DNA from: Pseudomonadota bacterium
GTDB lineage: Bacteria; Pseudomonadota; Gammaproteobacteria; Burkholderiales; Gallionellaceae
Reading direction: 5' to 3'
NCBI GenBank assembly: GCA_021783855.1
Contig: JAJXTL010000117.1
Span: 1-9,409 of the forward strand
DNA length: 9,409 nucleotides
The notes under the pieces were generated by a model. That model did not search any database. It was not told the DNA's origin and saw nothing but the letters and a program-made list of their open reading frames with translations. Every line of letters starts with the position of its first letter. Positions within the stretch are counted from its first letter, which is position 1. The translations under genes were made by a program, and so were the position numbers. Below, one piece after another: positions 1-7,858 of this stretch.

Positions 1-1499
1 GTCCGACTTCGATTGCGCGTACACCCGACAGCCTGCGCGAGCATCTAAGCGCAGACCAGGCTCGACTGTATGAAATGATCTGGAAGCGCACGCTGGCGTG
101 CCAGATGACCGCGGCGCGCTTTGACACGGTCAGCGCAGACATCCGGCTGGGAGGCGATGACACGCTTTTCCGGGCCAGCGGTCAGGTGCTGATTTTTCCC
201 GGCTTCATCAGCGTTTATATGGAGGATGTGGATGACGCTGAAGAAGAGCAGGGTGGCAAACTGCCGACCCTCGTTGAAGGCGATATTTTGCCTGTCGACA
301 AACTCTTCGGTGAACAACACTTTACCCAGCCGCCACCGCGTTTCACCGAAGCCAGTCTGGTCAAGGCCTTGGAAGAATACGGCATTGGCCGTCCTTCAAC
401 CTATGCCACCATCATATCCACGCTGCAAACGCGAGAATATGCCATTCTGGACAAGAAACGTTTCGTGCCGACCGATGTCGGGCGGGTCGTCACACGTTTT
501 CTCACCGATCATTTCACGCGCTATGTGGATTACAACTTCACTGCGTCGCTGGAAGATGAACTCGACGATATCTCGGATGGAAAGCGCGACTGGATAGGCG
601 TGTTAAATGAGTTCTGGAGCGGATTTTCCGGGCTTATCATGGAAAAAACCAATATCGAGCGTCCGCAGGAATTGCTCGACGAAGCTTGTCCATTATGCGG
701 CAAACCGCTGGCCAAGAAATTGAGCCGTTACGGCAGTTTCATCAGTTGCACCAACTATCCTGATTGCAAATACAAACGCAGTGTGGGCGGCGAAACACAG
801 GATGATGTTCGAATTGAACTAGGCCACCACCCCGACTCAGCCCAACCCGTATTGCTTTTGCGTGGTCCTTACGGCCACTATGTACAACTCGGCGAAGTGA
901 TTGAAGGTGAAAAGACCAAGCCCAAACGCGTTTCATGGCCCAAGGACATGCCAGTCGATCAGGCTGATTTGGACTCCGCATTGAAACTGCTTTCCCTGCC
1001 ACGCGAGTTGGGCTTGCATCCCGAAAGCAACAAGAAGGTCATCGTCAACATCGGCCGCTTCGGCCCTTACATCGGACATGACGGTAAATTCAAATCCATT
1101 CCTCGCTCAGACAGCATTTTTGACATCGACCTTGAACGTGCGATAGAGTTGCTTGCACAGGCCAAAGATGGCAACGCTGTCTTGCGCACGCTGGGCGATC
1201 ACCCCGATGACAAAGCCTCGGTAGAGATATGCAGCGGTCGCTACGGTCCTTATGTGCGTCACGGCAAGATCAACGCAACCCTGCCCAAGGATATCCCGGT
1301 CGATGAAGTCACGCTTGAAACAGCATTGGAACTGTTAGCCGCCAAGGCAGCAAAGGGCGGCAAGCCGGTAAAAAAGGCCACAAAGCCAAAGGCCGCGGCA
1401 AAACCAAAGACTGAGGCAAAATCCAAAACAGCCCCCAAAACGAAGGTTGCCGCTAAACCTAAAGCCAAAACAGCATCCAGAGCCTCGAAAAAATCCTGA
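1..1499 (+). CDS. topA: DNA topoisomerase I (type IA), C-terminal part, 5' end outside window
   Basis: TopA relaxes negatively supercoiled DNA by a transient single-strand break. The frame is open from the left edge (first full codon at 3), giving about 498 residues and ending in TGA. The Toprim domain and catalytic-tyrosine region lie upstream and cannot be judged. The fragment opens with the family signature ARTPDSLREHL...LYEMIWKR and then FTEASLVKALEEYGIGRPST, from the core of the cleavage/strand-passage domain. A four-cysteine zinc ribbon follows at nt 687-767 (CPLCGK ... CTNYPDC). Next come three C-terminal topoisomerase repeats, each with a G-(P/R)-(Y/F)-G-x-Y core: GPYGHYV, GRFGPYI and GRYGPYV. 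The last ~48 residues (nt ~1353-1496) are a Lys/Ala/Pro-rich, probably disordered basic tail, which in this family usually helps bind DNA. It converges on the ABC gene with 46 nt between stops and no obvious terminator hairpin. Family assignment is secure. Confidence 0.96.
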   Translation, partial: PTSIARTPDSLREHLSADQARLYEMIWKRTLACQMTAARFDTVSADIRLGGDDTLFRASGQVLIFPGFISVYMEDVDDAEEEQGGKLPTLVEGDILPVDKLFGEQHFTQPPPRFTEASLVKALEEYGIGRPSTYATIISTLQTREYAILDKKRFVPTDVGRVVTRFLTDHFTRYVDYNFTASLEDELDDISDGKRDWIGVLNEFWSGFSGLIMEKTNIERPQELLDEACPLCGKPLAKKLSRYGSFISCTNYPDCKYKRSVGGETQDDVRIELGHHPDSAQPVLLLRGPYGHYVQLGEVIEGEKTKPKRVSWPKDMPVDQADLDSALKLLSLPRELGLHPESNKKVIVNIGRFGPYIGHDGKFKSIPRSDSIFDIDLERAIELLAQAKDGNAVLRTLGDHPDDKASVEICSGRYGPYVRHGKINATLPKDIPVDEVTLETALELLAAKAAKGGKPVKKATKPKAAAKPKTEAKSKTAPKTKVAAKPKAKTASRASKKS

Positions 1500-1545
1500 G
1501 ATCCCAAAGCAGCCAACCTATCCGCAACGGCACTGCATGAAGATT

Positions 1546-3354
1546 TCATTCTTCCGGCTTCTCTTCTTCCGCCTGTTGCTGCATCGCCCACATAAGCGCA
1601 TATACCCCATTTTGTGCAAGCAACTCAGCATGCCGCCCGCGCTCAACGATACGCCCCGCCTCGATCACCAGTATTTCGTCCGCTTCCACCACCGTGGACA
1701 AACGATGTGCGATGATAAGGCTGGTGCGGCTTTTGGCGATTTCCAGCAGTTCGGCCTGAATGGCTTTTTCGGTTTTGGTGTCAAGCGCGGAAGTGGCTTC
1801 GTCGAGTATCAGTATGGCCGGGTTCTTCAGCAAGGTTCGGGCGATCGCAACGCGCTGCTTTTCGCCGCCTGAAAGTTTAAGCCCCCTTTCACCGACTATC
1901 GTCTCCCACCTTTGCGGCAACGACTCGATAAAATTCAGGATATGCGCAGCCCGGGCTGCATTGATTACTTCCTCTCTCGTGGCATCGGGCCTGCCATAGG
2001 AAATGTTGTAGTAGATGCTGTCGTTGAACAGCACCGTATCCTGCGGCACCACACCGATAGCGGATCTCAGGCTTTCCTGGGTAACGCGTCTTATGTCCCT
2101 TCCATCTATCTTGATGGCGCCCTCATTGATGTCATAAAAACGGAACAACAAACGGGCCAGCGTCGATTTTCCGGCACCGCTCGCACCTACTGCGGCCAAG
2201 GTCTTGCCGGCTGGAATGGTGAAATTCACATCATGCAGGATAGGACGATCGGCATTGTAGGAAAAACTGACATGCTCGAATTTGACTTCGCCACCCTGCA
2301 CAGAAAGTTTCACGGCATCTGGCGCATCTTCGATTTCTTTCGGGCGATGCAACAGGGTAAACATGCGTTCCACATCGGTGATGGACTCCTTGATCTGGCG
2401 GTACATCACCCCCAGAAAACCCAATGGCTGGAACATCTGCAACAGATAGGCATTGACCATCACCAGGTCGCCCAGCGTCAGCGTACCGCCAACCACGCCT
2501 TTTGCTGCTCGCAGAACCATCAGCGTGACGCCGATAGCAATCGTACCTGCCTGTGCCGCATTCAGAAATCCGAGCGAGCGCTGCGACTGCAATGCAGCGT
2601 GCTCCCATTCGGCCAGACTGTTGTCATAGCGCGCCGCCTCATAACGCTCGTTGCCAAAGTATTTTACCGTTTCGTAGTTAAGCAGGCTGTCGATCGCGCG
2701 CCCATAAGCCTCGGAGTCCAGCGTGTTGGCGCGCCGCACAAACTGCGTGCGCCAGTCAGTGATGGTGACCGTAAAGGCTATATATACAGCCAGCGTCAGC
2801 AGCGTAATCATGCCGAACACCCAGTCCAGCTTGACGAATAGAATGATTGCCACCATCAATATTTCCAGCACAGTGGGCGTTATGCGAAACAACAGGAATC
2901 CAACCAGACTGGAGATAGCCTTGGAACCTCGTTCGATGTCGCGCGTGATGCCGCCTGTCTGGCGTTCCAGATGAAAACGCAGCGACAGCGCATGCAAATG
3001 CTGAAATACCGCCATGCTGACCCTGCGCATCGCGCGCTGGGTGACCTTGGCAAACACCACATCGCGCAGATCTGCAAATGTCGTGCTGGAAAAACGCAGC
3101 AACCCGTAAGCGATGATGAGTGTCAATGGAAAAACCAGGCTGGCGTGCGACATGTCCAGCGAGTCTATGATTTTTTTCAGGACCAGCGGAACGCTCACCG
3201 AAGCCAGCTTTGCGCCCAGCAATAGCGAAAGCGATAGCAAAACCCGCCCGCGAAACTCCCACAGATAGGGGAACAGGCGGCCGATAGCGCGCAGGTCCGT
3301 TCGAGCGATCTGGTCTGATGCGCTATCAGAAGTATGAAATGAGTGAGGTGACAT
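1546..3354 (-). CDS. Atm1/ABCB7-type ABC half-transporter (fused permease and ATPase)
   Basis: This 602-residue ABC exporter half-transporter should work as a homodimer in the inner membrane. Residues ~1-335 form the six-helix membrane domain (hydrophobic stretches near 38-58, 74-92, 152-172, 176-196, 262-282 and 292-314). The ATPase domain has Walker A GASGAGKST (390-398), Q-loop Q438, signature LSGGE (494-498), Walker B ILILDEA with E519, D-loop SALD and switch H550, so it looks catalytically intact. The segment NYETVKYFGNE (226-236) is a hallmark of the Atm1/HMT1 branch. N265-x-x-Q268 and G315 fall where I recall the glutathione-contacting residues of bacterial Atm1. By family it would export glutathione conjugates, metal-glutathione complexes or a sulfur species; the substrate is inference. 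An in-frame TGA two codons before the ATG fixes the start as no earlier than 3354. No clear Shine-Dalgarno precedes it. It is divergent from the ClC gene. Confidence 0.93.
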   Translation of the reverse strand: MSPHSFHTSDSASDQIARTDLRAIGRLFPYLWEFRGRVLLSLSLLLGAKLASVSVPLVLKKIIDSLDMSHASLVFPLTLIIAYGLLRFSSTTFADLRDVVFAKVTQRAMRRVSMAVFQHLHALSLRFHLERQTGGITRDIERGSKAISSLVGFLLFRITPTVLEILMVAIILFVKLDWVFGMITLLTLAVYIAFTVTITDWRTQFVRRANTLDSEAYGRAIDSLLNYETVKYFGNERYEAARYDNSLAEWEHAALQSQRSLGFLNAAQAGTIAIGVTLMVLRAAKGVVGGTLTLGDLVMVNAYLLQMFQPLGFLGVMYRQIKESITDVERMFTLLHRPKEIEDAPDAVKLSVQGGEVKFEHVSFSYNADRPILHDVNFTIPAGKTLAAVGASGAGKSTLARLLFRFYDINEGAIKIDGRDIRRVTQESLRSAIGVVPQDTVLFNDSIYYNISYGRPDATREEVINAARAAHILNFIESLPQRWETIVGERGLKLSGGEKQRVAIARTLLKNPAILILDEATSALDTKTEKAIQAELLEIAKSRTSLIIAHRLSTVVEADEILVIEAGRIVERGRHAELLAQNGVYALMWAMQQQAEEEKPEE

Positions 3355-3449
3355 GGAAGATCAGATCGTATAAATAAGCTGTGGATATTACCTGACGGAG
3401 GCAAACTGCCAGTAGACTAATTAAAATGGTTAAGTCGAAATTGGCTATT

Positions 3450-3481
3450 TTGAAAGTCAAGTCCAAAAAGAACTGTATAAT
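3450..3481 (+). promoter_or_regulatory. Possible promoter of the ClC gene
   Basis: A perfect TATAAT lies at 3476-3481. A TTGAAA at 3450-3455 could be its -35 box, but the 20-nt spacer is longer than the usual 16-18, so that pairing is doubtful. The -10 box is only 6 nt from the annotated ATG (3488), so transcription would begin at about the start codon itself. The surrounding AT-rich divergent region (3355-3487) presumably also holds the promoter of the minus-strand ABC gene. I could not place that one; only weak TTATAC-like hexamers are seen there. Confidence 0.35.
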
Positions 3482-3487
3482 AATATT

Positions 3488-4849
3488 ATGGATTTTTTTC
3501 ATGCAATACGCGAATACTTAAAGACTCGCACAGACAGCACAATGCTGGAAACGCCATTAATACGGGACTGGAAACGCAGACTCGTGTTTTGGAGCGGCGC
3601 AATCAGCGTAGGGCTTGCCGCTATCTTCTTGGCTGTCGCTGCCGAATGGGCAAACAAGCTGTTTCACAAGATGCTTGCTGTTTCGCCCTATCTTCCGTTG
3701 CTGGCTACCCCTGCCGGACTTGCACTGATCGTTTTTGCCACCCGCAAGTTTTTTACCGGATCACAGGGCAGCGGCATCCCACAGACAATCGCATCCCTTG
3801 ACCCGAACAGCATAGTTCGAGAGCATGTGCTTTCTTTGCGCATTGCCGCAGGCAAAATCATGCTCACTGTCTTTGGTTTGTTGTTTGGCGCATCCGTTGG
3901 GCGCGAGGGCCCCACTGTACAGATCGGCGCATCCATCATGCACAGTCTGGGCAGATTTGCACGCTTCCCAAAACACGATGTGGAAAAGGGCCTGATACTT
4001 GCCGGTGCTGCAGCTGGTGTTGCCGCCGCATTCAACACCCCGCTGGCGGGCATCGTATTCGCGATAGAAGAGATGAGCCGCTCTTTTGAAGAACACAACA
4101 GTTCGACGATACTCATGACAGTGATCATCGCGGGCATCACTTCGATTGCCCTGCTCGGCAACTATTCCTATTTCGGCCATACTTCCGAATCGTTAGCATT
4201 CGGCAAACAATGGAATGTGGTCATTGCTTGCGGTGTGGCAGGAGGGCTGCTGGGAGGCACATTCAGCCGTTTTCTCGTTGAGGTCAACAAAGGCCTGGCC
4301 GGAAATATGGGTGCATGGATGAAAGCCAATCCGATTGCTTTTGCCGCTGTCTGCGGTTTGGTCCTGGCTCTCATAGGATTGGCTTCGAACAACACGTCCT
4401 ACGGCAGCGGTTACAGCGAGGCAAAAACACTGCTCGATGGCAAGTCTGTCTTGCCGGAAGCCTATGGCCTGTTGAAAATGATGGCAACAGCGGTTTCATA
4501 TGTCAGTGGCATGCCTGGCGGAGTCATGGCGCCCACGCTTTCAGCAGGCGCCGGATTTGGCGCCAATCTTGCCCATTTTTTCACCAGTGTCCCGGCAGGA
4601 GCAACCATCATACTTGGCATGGTCGCTTATTTTGCAGGCGTTACGCAGGCACCAATCACCGCATTTGTGATCATCATGGAAATGACAGACAACCATGAAA
4701 TGCTGCTGCCATTGATGTCTGCCGCGTTTATTGCCAACCTCTGTTCAAAGCTGGTATGCCCTGCGCCATTGTTTCATACGATGGCAGTAAATTTCATTTC
4801 CAGGCCATTGCAAGCCACAAAAATCGATGTTGGAAAGCCTGTCGATTGA
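3488..4849 (+). CDS. ClC-family chloride channel / Cl-/H+ antiporter
   Basis: This 453-residue ClC protein is an inner-membrane anion transporter that works as a homodimer. It spans the classic ClC core and has no C-terminal CBS domains. Visible motifs are GSGIPQ (94-99, with the anion-coordinating Ser95), GREGP (138-142, gating Glu140) and IEEM (193-196). Glu195 lies 55 residues after Glu140, the spacing of Glu148 and Glu203 in E. coli ClC-ec1, which favours a proton-coupled antiporter over a plain channel. The second selectivity segment is GGVMAP (344-349), with Met where ClC-ec1 has Phe357. The late motif reads PLFHTM, with Phe429 where ClC-ec1 has Tyr445. No Shine-Dalgarno precedes the ATG at 3488, so translation may be leaderless or may start at Met19 (3542), which also lacks a clear site. 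The stop lies 15 nt from the convergent UnkB stop. Confidence 0.93.
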   Translation: MDFFHAIREYLKTRTDSTMLETPLIRDWKRRLVFWSGAISVGLAAIFLAVAAEWANKLFHKMLAVSPYLPLLATPAGLALIVFATRKFFTGSQGSGIPQTIASLDPNSIVREHVLSLRIAAGKIMLTVFGLLFGASVGREGPTVQIGASIMHSLGRFARFPKHDVEKGLILAGAAAGVAAAFNTPLAGIVFAIEEMSRSFEEHNSSTILMTVIIAGITSIALLGNYSYFGHTSESLAFGKQWNVVIACGVAGGLLGGTFSRFLVEVNKGLAGNMGAWMKANPIAFAAVCGLVLALIGLASNNTSYGSGYSEAKTLLDGKSVLPEAYGLLKMMATAVSYVSGMPGGVMAPTLSAGAGFGANLAHFFTSVPAGATIILGMVAYFAGVTQAPITAFVIIMEMTDNHEMLLPLMSAAFIANLCSKLVCPAPLFHTMAVNFISRPLQATKIDVGKPVD

Positions 4850-4864
4850 CCGACGGCAAGAAAC

Positions 4865-5206
4865 TTATTCAATCAGGTTGACACTGGCATTTGCTGTTGC
4901 CCTGTCGATAAGCAGTTGAATTTCACAATACTCATTGATCCTGCTTGCAGGTGTTGGGTCGTCCGCGCAATTGCATCCGGCTATCACTGTCTGAAAAAAA
5001 ATGCCGGCCTGCACCCGAATCTCTTCGGCCGACTCAACCGCATTGATATTCATAACGGTGATCGGCGCATCGATGACGTAATTGCCCATCGATATCGCTT
5101 GTTGCAGAGGAAGCTGATCAATGTTCAACTGCATCAGTTCTTGCTTGAAAACATCGTAAAAGCTGGGAGTCCCCCAGGCGCGCAAGGCACTGCTTAAACG
5201 TATCAT
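4865..5206 (-). CDS. Conserved-looking hypothetical protein with C-x-C...C motif ('UnkB')
   Basis: I do not recognise a named family. The protein has 113 residues, with no signal peptide and no membrane helix. Its most distinctive part is the C-terminal half: CNCADDPTP at 78-86, followed by NEYCEIQLLID (91-101). Cys78, Cys80 and Cys94 could form a metal or redox site; this is inference. The start at 5206 (MIRLSS) is preferred over an upstream in-frame Met because AAGGAA (5212-5217) sits 5 nt before it. The gene begins 2 nt after the UnkA stop, so the pair is almost certainly translationally coupled and probably works together. It is the last gene of the minus-strand series and converges on the ClC gene. 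Its reality is supported by the ribosome binding site, the tight packing and a non-random protein sequence. Confidence 0.8.
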   Translation of the reverse strand: MIRLSSALRAWGTPSFYDVFKQELMQLNIDQLPLQQAISMGNYVIDAPITVMNINAVESAEEIRVQAGIFFQTVIAGCNCADDPTPASRINEYCEIQLLIDRATANASVNLIE

Positions 5207-5208
5207 GA

Positions 5209-6375
5209 CTATTCCTTGGGCCAATAAGCAGTGGCGATACCCTCGCCCAGATCAGCTTCTATCAAACGACGACGCACTTCAAGCAGCCGGGCTATCAATG
5301 CCGGTTCAACTGCTGCGTAAGCCTCAGCATTCGGGTCGCGATTCACCACCACGCCAAGCAATTCAGTGATCGCATTGCCGATGGAATTCTGGCTGATGGT
5401 GACGATAAGTTTTCCTGCGTCGTTGCGATAAATCAGCTGCTTGAATGCAGGCTGCCAGCGTATAGCACTCGCATATTTTGCATCCATGATGCAATGATCG
5501 CGCACCTTTTTTGCCGTTTTCATGAAATCGTTATTGAACAGCAGAACGTTCTCCACCTGTTCAGGAAAATATACATCCTGCAAGATGGGCGCATTGCGCG
5601 TCGATACTTGTGAAAAGAAACTGCGATAAAAATCAATAAAACCTTTGAGCACCTCGTCGTATTCCCGCCAGAAATGCACATTTTTAAGGGCTGCTTCTCC
5701 ACCTTGAATTTCCCAACTGGGCAACCCCTGGGGATAACCCGTCAATCGAATGCGCGCATCGGTCTCACTGGCAGGTTTAAGTATCTTAAGGCTCAAAGCG
5801 CGGTCAAAAAACTCGCGATACACATCGCGCATATAGGCCTGAAACAGGCTGTGCTGTCCTCCATCTGTCAGGTTTGGATTATCCGCATCGGCAAATTTTG
5901 CACTTTTAAGTGTTTGTTTCGGAAAAACCACAAAATGGTTGTGCAACATTCGTATGCTGGGCACGCCAGGAGAAGTCAGCGGCCAAGTCGCATCCAGGCT
6001 GGCTTCTCCTGCAAGCACCAATGCTTCTTCAGGATCCGGGTATTGTTCCAGCATGTAGGAAATGATGACCTGGTTCATTCTGTTCCATACATGCTTGACG
6101 CTTTCAGCAACCTGCGTGCGCCTGACTGGACGTCCCAATGGATTCAGTATCGTCCTTGATGTGTTGTAGATAATGGAACAGTCGAATTCCGTACTATGCC
6201 CAAGCGCTTTGCGGTACAGCAGCAAATTTTCCGAATTGACCAACAAGCCGTTGTTATTTGCCAGATCGTTGAGATTTTCTGTGCTGTTGAAGAACTCGTT
6301 ATGCTTCATTCCTTCTGGCACGTCCAAAGGGATGGGTCTGAAAGGCGTTGTTATCTCGCGAGGGCCGGTTTTCAT
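5209..6375 (-). CDS. Unrecognised 388-residue soluble protein ('UnkA')
   Basis: I do not recognise this protein. It has 388 residues, no signal peptide and no membrane segment, so it is likely cytoplasmic. Notable motifs are LHNHFVVFP (144-152), GYPQGLPSWEIQGGE (213-227) and RNAPILQDVYFPE near 260-272. The first has the H-x-H-x-x-hydrophobic-hydrophobic-P spacing of the HIT/GalT/Ap4A-phosphorylase active-site loop. However, the usual Gln or His after the second His pair is Val, and I see no other support for that fold. The open frame extends to 6492, but that would overlap pepD by over 100 nt. AGGAG at 6383-6387 instead places the start at one of two adjacent ATGs, 6378 (4-nt spacing) or 6375 (7-nt spacing); I chose 6375. 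It starts about 13 nt after the pepD stop and ends 2 nt before UnkB, so it is an inner gene of the same transcription unit. Confidence 0.82.
   Translation of the reverse strand: MKTGPREITTPFRPIPLDVPEGMKHNEFFNSTENLNDLANNNGLLVNSENLLLYRKALGHSTEFDCSIIYNTSRTILNPLGRPVRRTQVAESVKHVWNRMNQVIISYMLEQYPDPEEALVLAGEASLDATWPLTSPGVPSIRMLHNHFVVFPKQTLKSAKFADADNPNLTDGGQHSLFQAYMRDVYREFFDRALSLKILKPASETDARIRLTGYPQGLPSWEIQGGEAALKNVHFWREYDEVLKGFIDFYRSFFSQVSTRNAPILQDVYFPEQVENVLLFNNDFMKTAKKVRDHCIMDAKYASAIRWQPAFKQLIYRNDAGKLIVTISQNSIGNAITELLGVVVNRDPNAEAYAAVEPALIARLLEVRRRLIEADLGEGIATAYWPKE
5212..5217 (-). promoter_or_regulatory. Ribosome binding site of UnkB
   Basis: AAGGAA on the minus strand overlaps the last codons of UnkA and lies 5 nt before ATG 5206. 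It decides the start in favour of MIRLSS rather than the in-frame Met six codons earlier. Confidence 0.7.
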
Positions 6376-6382
6376 CATATCA

Positions 6383-6387
6383 CTCCT
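6383..6387 (-). promoter_or_regulatory. Ribosome binding site of UnkA
   Basis: AGGAG on the minus strand lies just after the pepD stop codon (6389-6391), 4 nt before ATG 6378 and 7 nt before ATG 6375. It argues against the longer in-frame start at 6492. Confidence 0.75.
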
Positions 6388-6388
6388 G

Positions 6389-7858
6389 TCAATAATTTGT
6401 TTCTGCCAGCTCCTGCAACAGAGCTTTGAGCAATATCCAGCAACGCTCGACGGATTCAATCTCCACGCTTTCGCCTGGCGCATGAGCACCACGTATATTC
6501 GGGCCGAAAGAAATCATATCCAGATGCGGATGACTCGCCGCTAGCAGCCCGCATTCCAGGCCAGCATGTATTACCTGCAATCCGGCAGGCTGGCCAAACT
6601 CCCGGGCGTATACCCGCTGGCACAGCGCCAGCATAGGAGAAGCCGGATCCGGTGTCCAGCCCGGATACTGGCCATTTTTCCATGCTTGCAATCCATAACC
6701 TGCGGCATGGCTAACCAATTTGTCAGCCAATACAGTGGCCCTTGGATCATATTGCGAACGCACTTTGAAAGTCGCTTTGAATTCGCCTTTTTCAAGCAAT
6801 GCCACACCGATATTGCTCGAGGTGTCAGTCACGCCCGGAAAATCAACGCTGGTGTGAGAAACACCATTGGCTGCAGTATCAAGAAAAGCCAGCAAGCGAT
6901 CGCGTTCTTCATGTGCAACCGACATATCAGGCGTCTCATCGTAGTGGTTACAACAAAACAGCACGCCTGCATCTGTCTGGGCAAGTCGTTGCTGCCACGC
7001 AGCGCAACGGTGCCGCACCCATTCGTCGATATTGGCAGCGATATCATCAGGCAACGCGCACAGAGCATAAGCCTCACGGGGAATCGCATTGCGCGCCGTA
7101 CCGCCTTTCATCTCGATCAAATATACATTGCTGTGAAAAGATAGGTCGCGCAAAGCTTCCGCCAGCAATTTGATCGCATTGCCACGCCCCAGATGTATGT
7201 CAATGCCGGAGTGGCCGCCACGCAGACCAGACACGTCAAACCGCAGCATTGTATAACCTGCCGGCACTTTTTGCTGTTCACAGTGATGAACCACTTCCAC
7301 GTCCACTCCCCCGGCACAACCCAGATAAAAATGTCCCCATTCTTCTGCATCCAGATTGATCAACCTTTTTCCTTGCAAAGTACCCGGGGCAAGACCTCGC
7401 GCGCCGTCCATTCCGCATTCCTCATTTACCGTGAGCAGGACTTCGATCGCAGGATGAGTCAGATTCGGTGCTTCCAGCACTGCAAGCGCAAGGGCTACGC
7501 CTATGCCATTGTCTGCGCCCAGCGTGGTATTTTCAGCGACCACCCATCCGTCCTTCACGATGGCATTGATGGGATCACGCATAAAGTCGTGCTGCGTTCC
7601 GGAGTTGGCTTGGCATACCATGTCAAGATGGCCTTGTATGACCACTGCTGCACTGCCTTCAAGGCCTGCACTTGCAGCTTTTCTCAGAATCAGGTTGCCG
7701 GCACTATCGACTGCAGTCATTATCCCTCGCATTTTCGCCCATTCAATGAGGTGTGCGATCAGAGCCGCTTCATGCAAAGAGGCGCGAGGGACTTCGCATA
7801 ATGTTGTGAAATGCGCCCAAACCTTGCAAGGATGCAAATTTTTTAGACTATCTGTCAT
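6389..7858 (-). CDS. pepD: Cytosol non-specific dipeptidase (aminoacyl-histidine dipeptidase), M20 family
   Basis: PepD is a cytoplasmic di-zinc peptidase that hydrolyses dipeptides such as carnosine and other Xaa-His substrates. From ATG 7858 the protein has 489 residues, close to the ~485 of E. coli PepD. The M20 metal and catalytic residues are all present: His77 and Asp79 in QGHLDMV, Asp116 in GADNGIG, Glu146/Glu147 in VNEECGMDG, Asp170 in NLDAEEWG, and His458 in RGAHAPGE. Each sits three residues before the E. coli position I recall (80, 82, 119, 149/150, 173, 461), so the enzyme looks active. The M20 lid domain lies roughly at 187-390. The frame is open to 7945, but that adds 29 unlikely residues inside the GGDEF gene. 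The chosen ATG overlaps the GGDEF stop by 11 nt and has only a weak Shine-Dalgarno, as expected for coupled translation. Confidence 0.95.
   Translation of the reverse strand: MTDSLKNLHPCKVWAHFTTLCEVPRASLHEAALIAHLIEWAKMRGIMTAVDSAGNLILRKAASAGLEGSAAVVIQGHLDMVCQANSGTQHDFMRDPINAIVKDGWVVAENTTLGADNGIGVALALAVLEAPNLTHPAIEVLLTVNEECGMDGARGLAPGTLQGKRLINLDAEEWGHFYLGCAGGVDVEVVHHCEQQKVPAGYTMLRFDVSGLRGGHSGIDIHLGRGNAIKLLAEALRDLSFHSNVYLIEMKGGTARNAIPREAYALCALPDDIAANIDEWVRHRCAAWQQRLAQTDAGVLFCCNHYDETPDMSVAHEERDRLLAFLDTAANGVSHTSVDFPGVTDTSSNIGVALLEKGEFKATFKVRSQYDPRATVLADKLVSHAAGYGLQAWKNGQYPGWTPDPASPMLALCQRVYAREFGQPAGLQVIHAGLECGLLAASHPHLDMISFGPNIRGAHAPGESVEIESVERCWILLKALLQELAETNY

Noticed and set aside
1353..1496. 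Lys/Ala/Pro repetitive segment at the end of topA, considered as a frameshift or low-complexity artefact
   Set aside because: The frame is continuous, and basic Lys/Ala-rich C-terminal tails are normal in topoisomerase I of this type.
1912..2841. A 309-codon open frame on the plus strand opposite the ABC transporter gene
   Set aside because: It is the antisense shadow of a strongly conserved gene, its protein has no recognisable domain, and there is no ribosome binding site.
3400..3410. GGCA-AAC-TGCC inverted repeat in the ABC/ClC intergenic region, considered as an operator
   Set aside because: A 4-bp stem is expected by chance and cannot be told from background.
4839..4856. A 6-bp stem with a 6-nt loop at the ClC stop codon, considered as a terminator
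   Set aside because: The stem is weak, includes a G-T pair, and no T-run follows on either strand.
6376..6492. A 38-39-residue N-terminal extension of UnkA
   Set aside because: It lies entirely over the 3' end of pepD and its junction. A good AGGAG site right after the pepD stop supports the later start.
7193..7801. A 202-codon open frame on the plus strand opposite pepD
   Set aside because: It is antisense to a complete, motif-perfect pepD and the predicted protein looks random; long antisense frames are common at this base composition.
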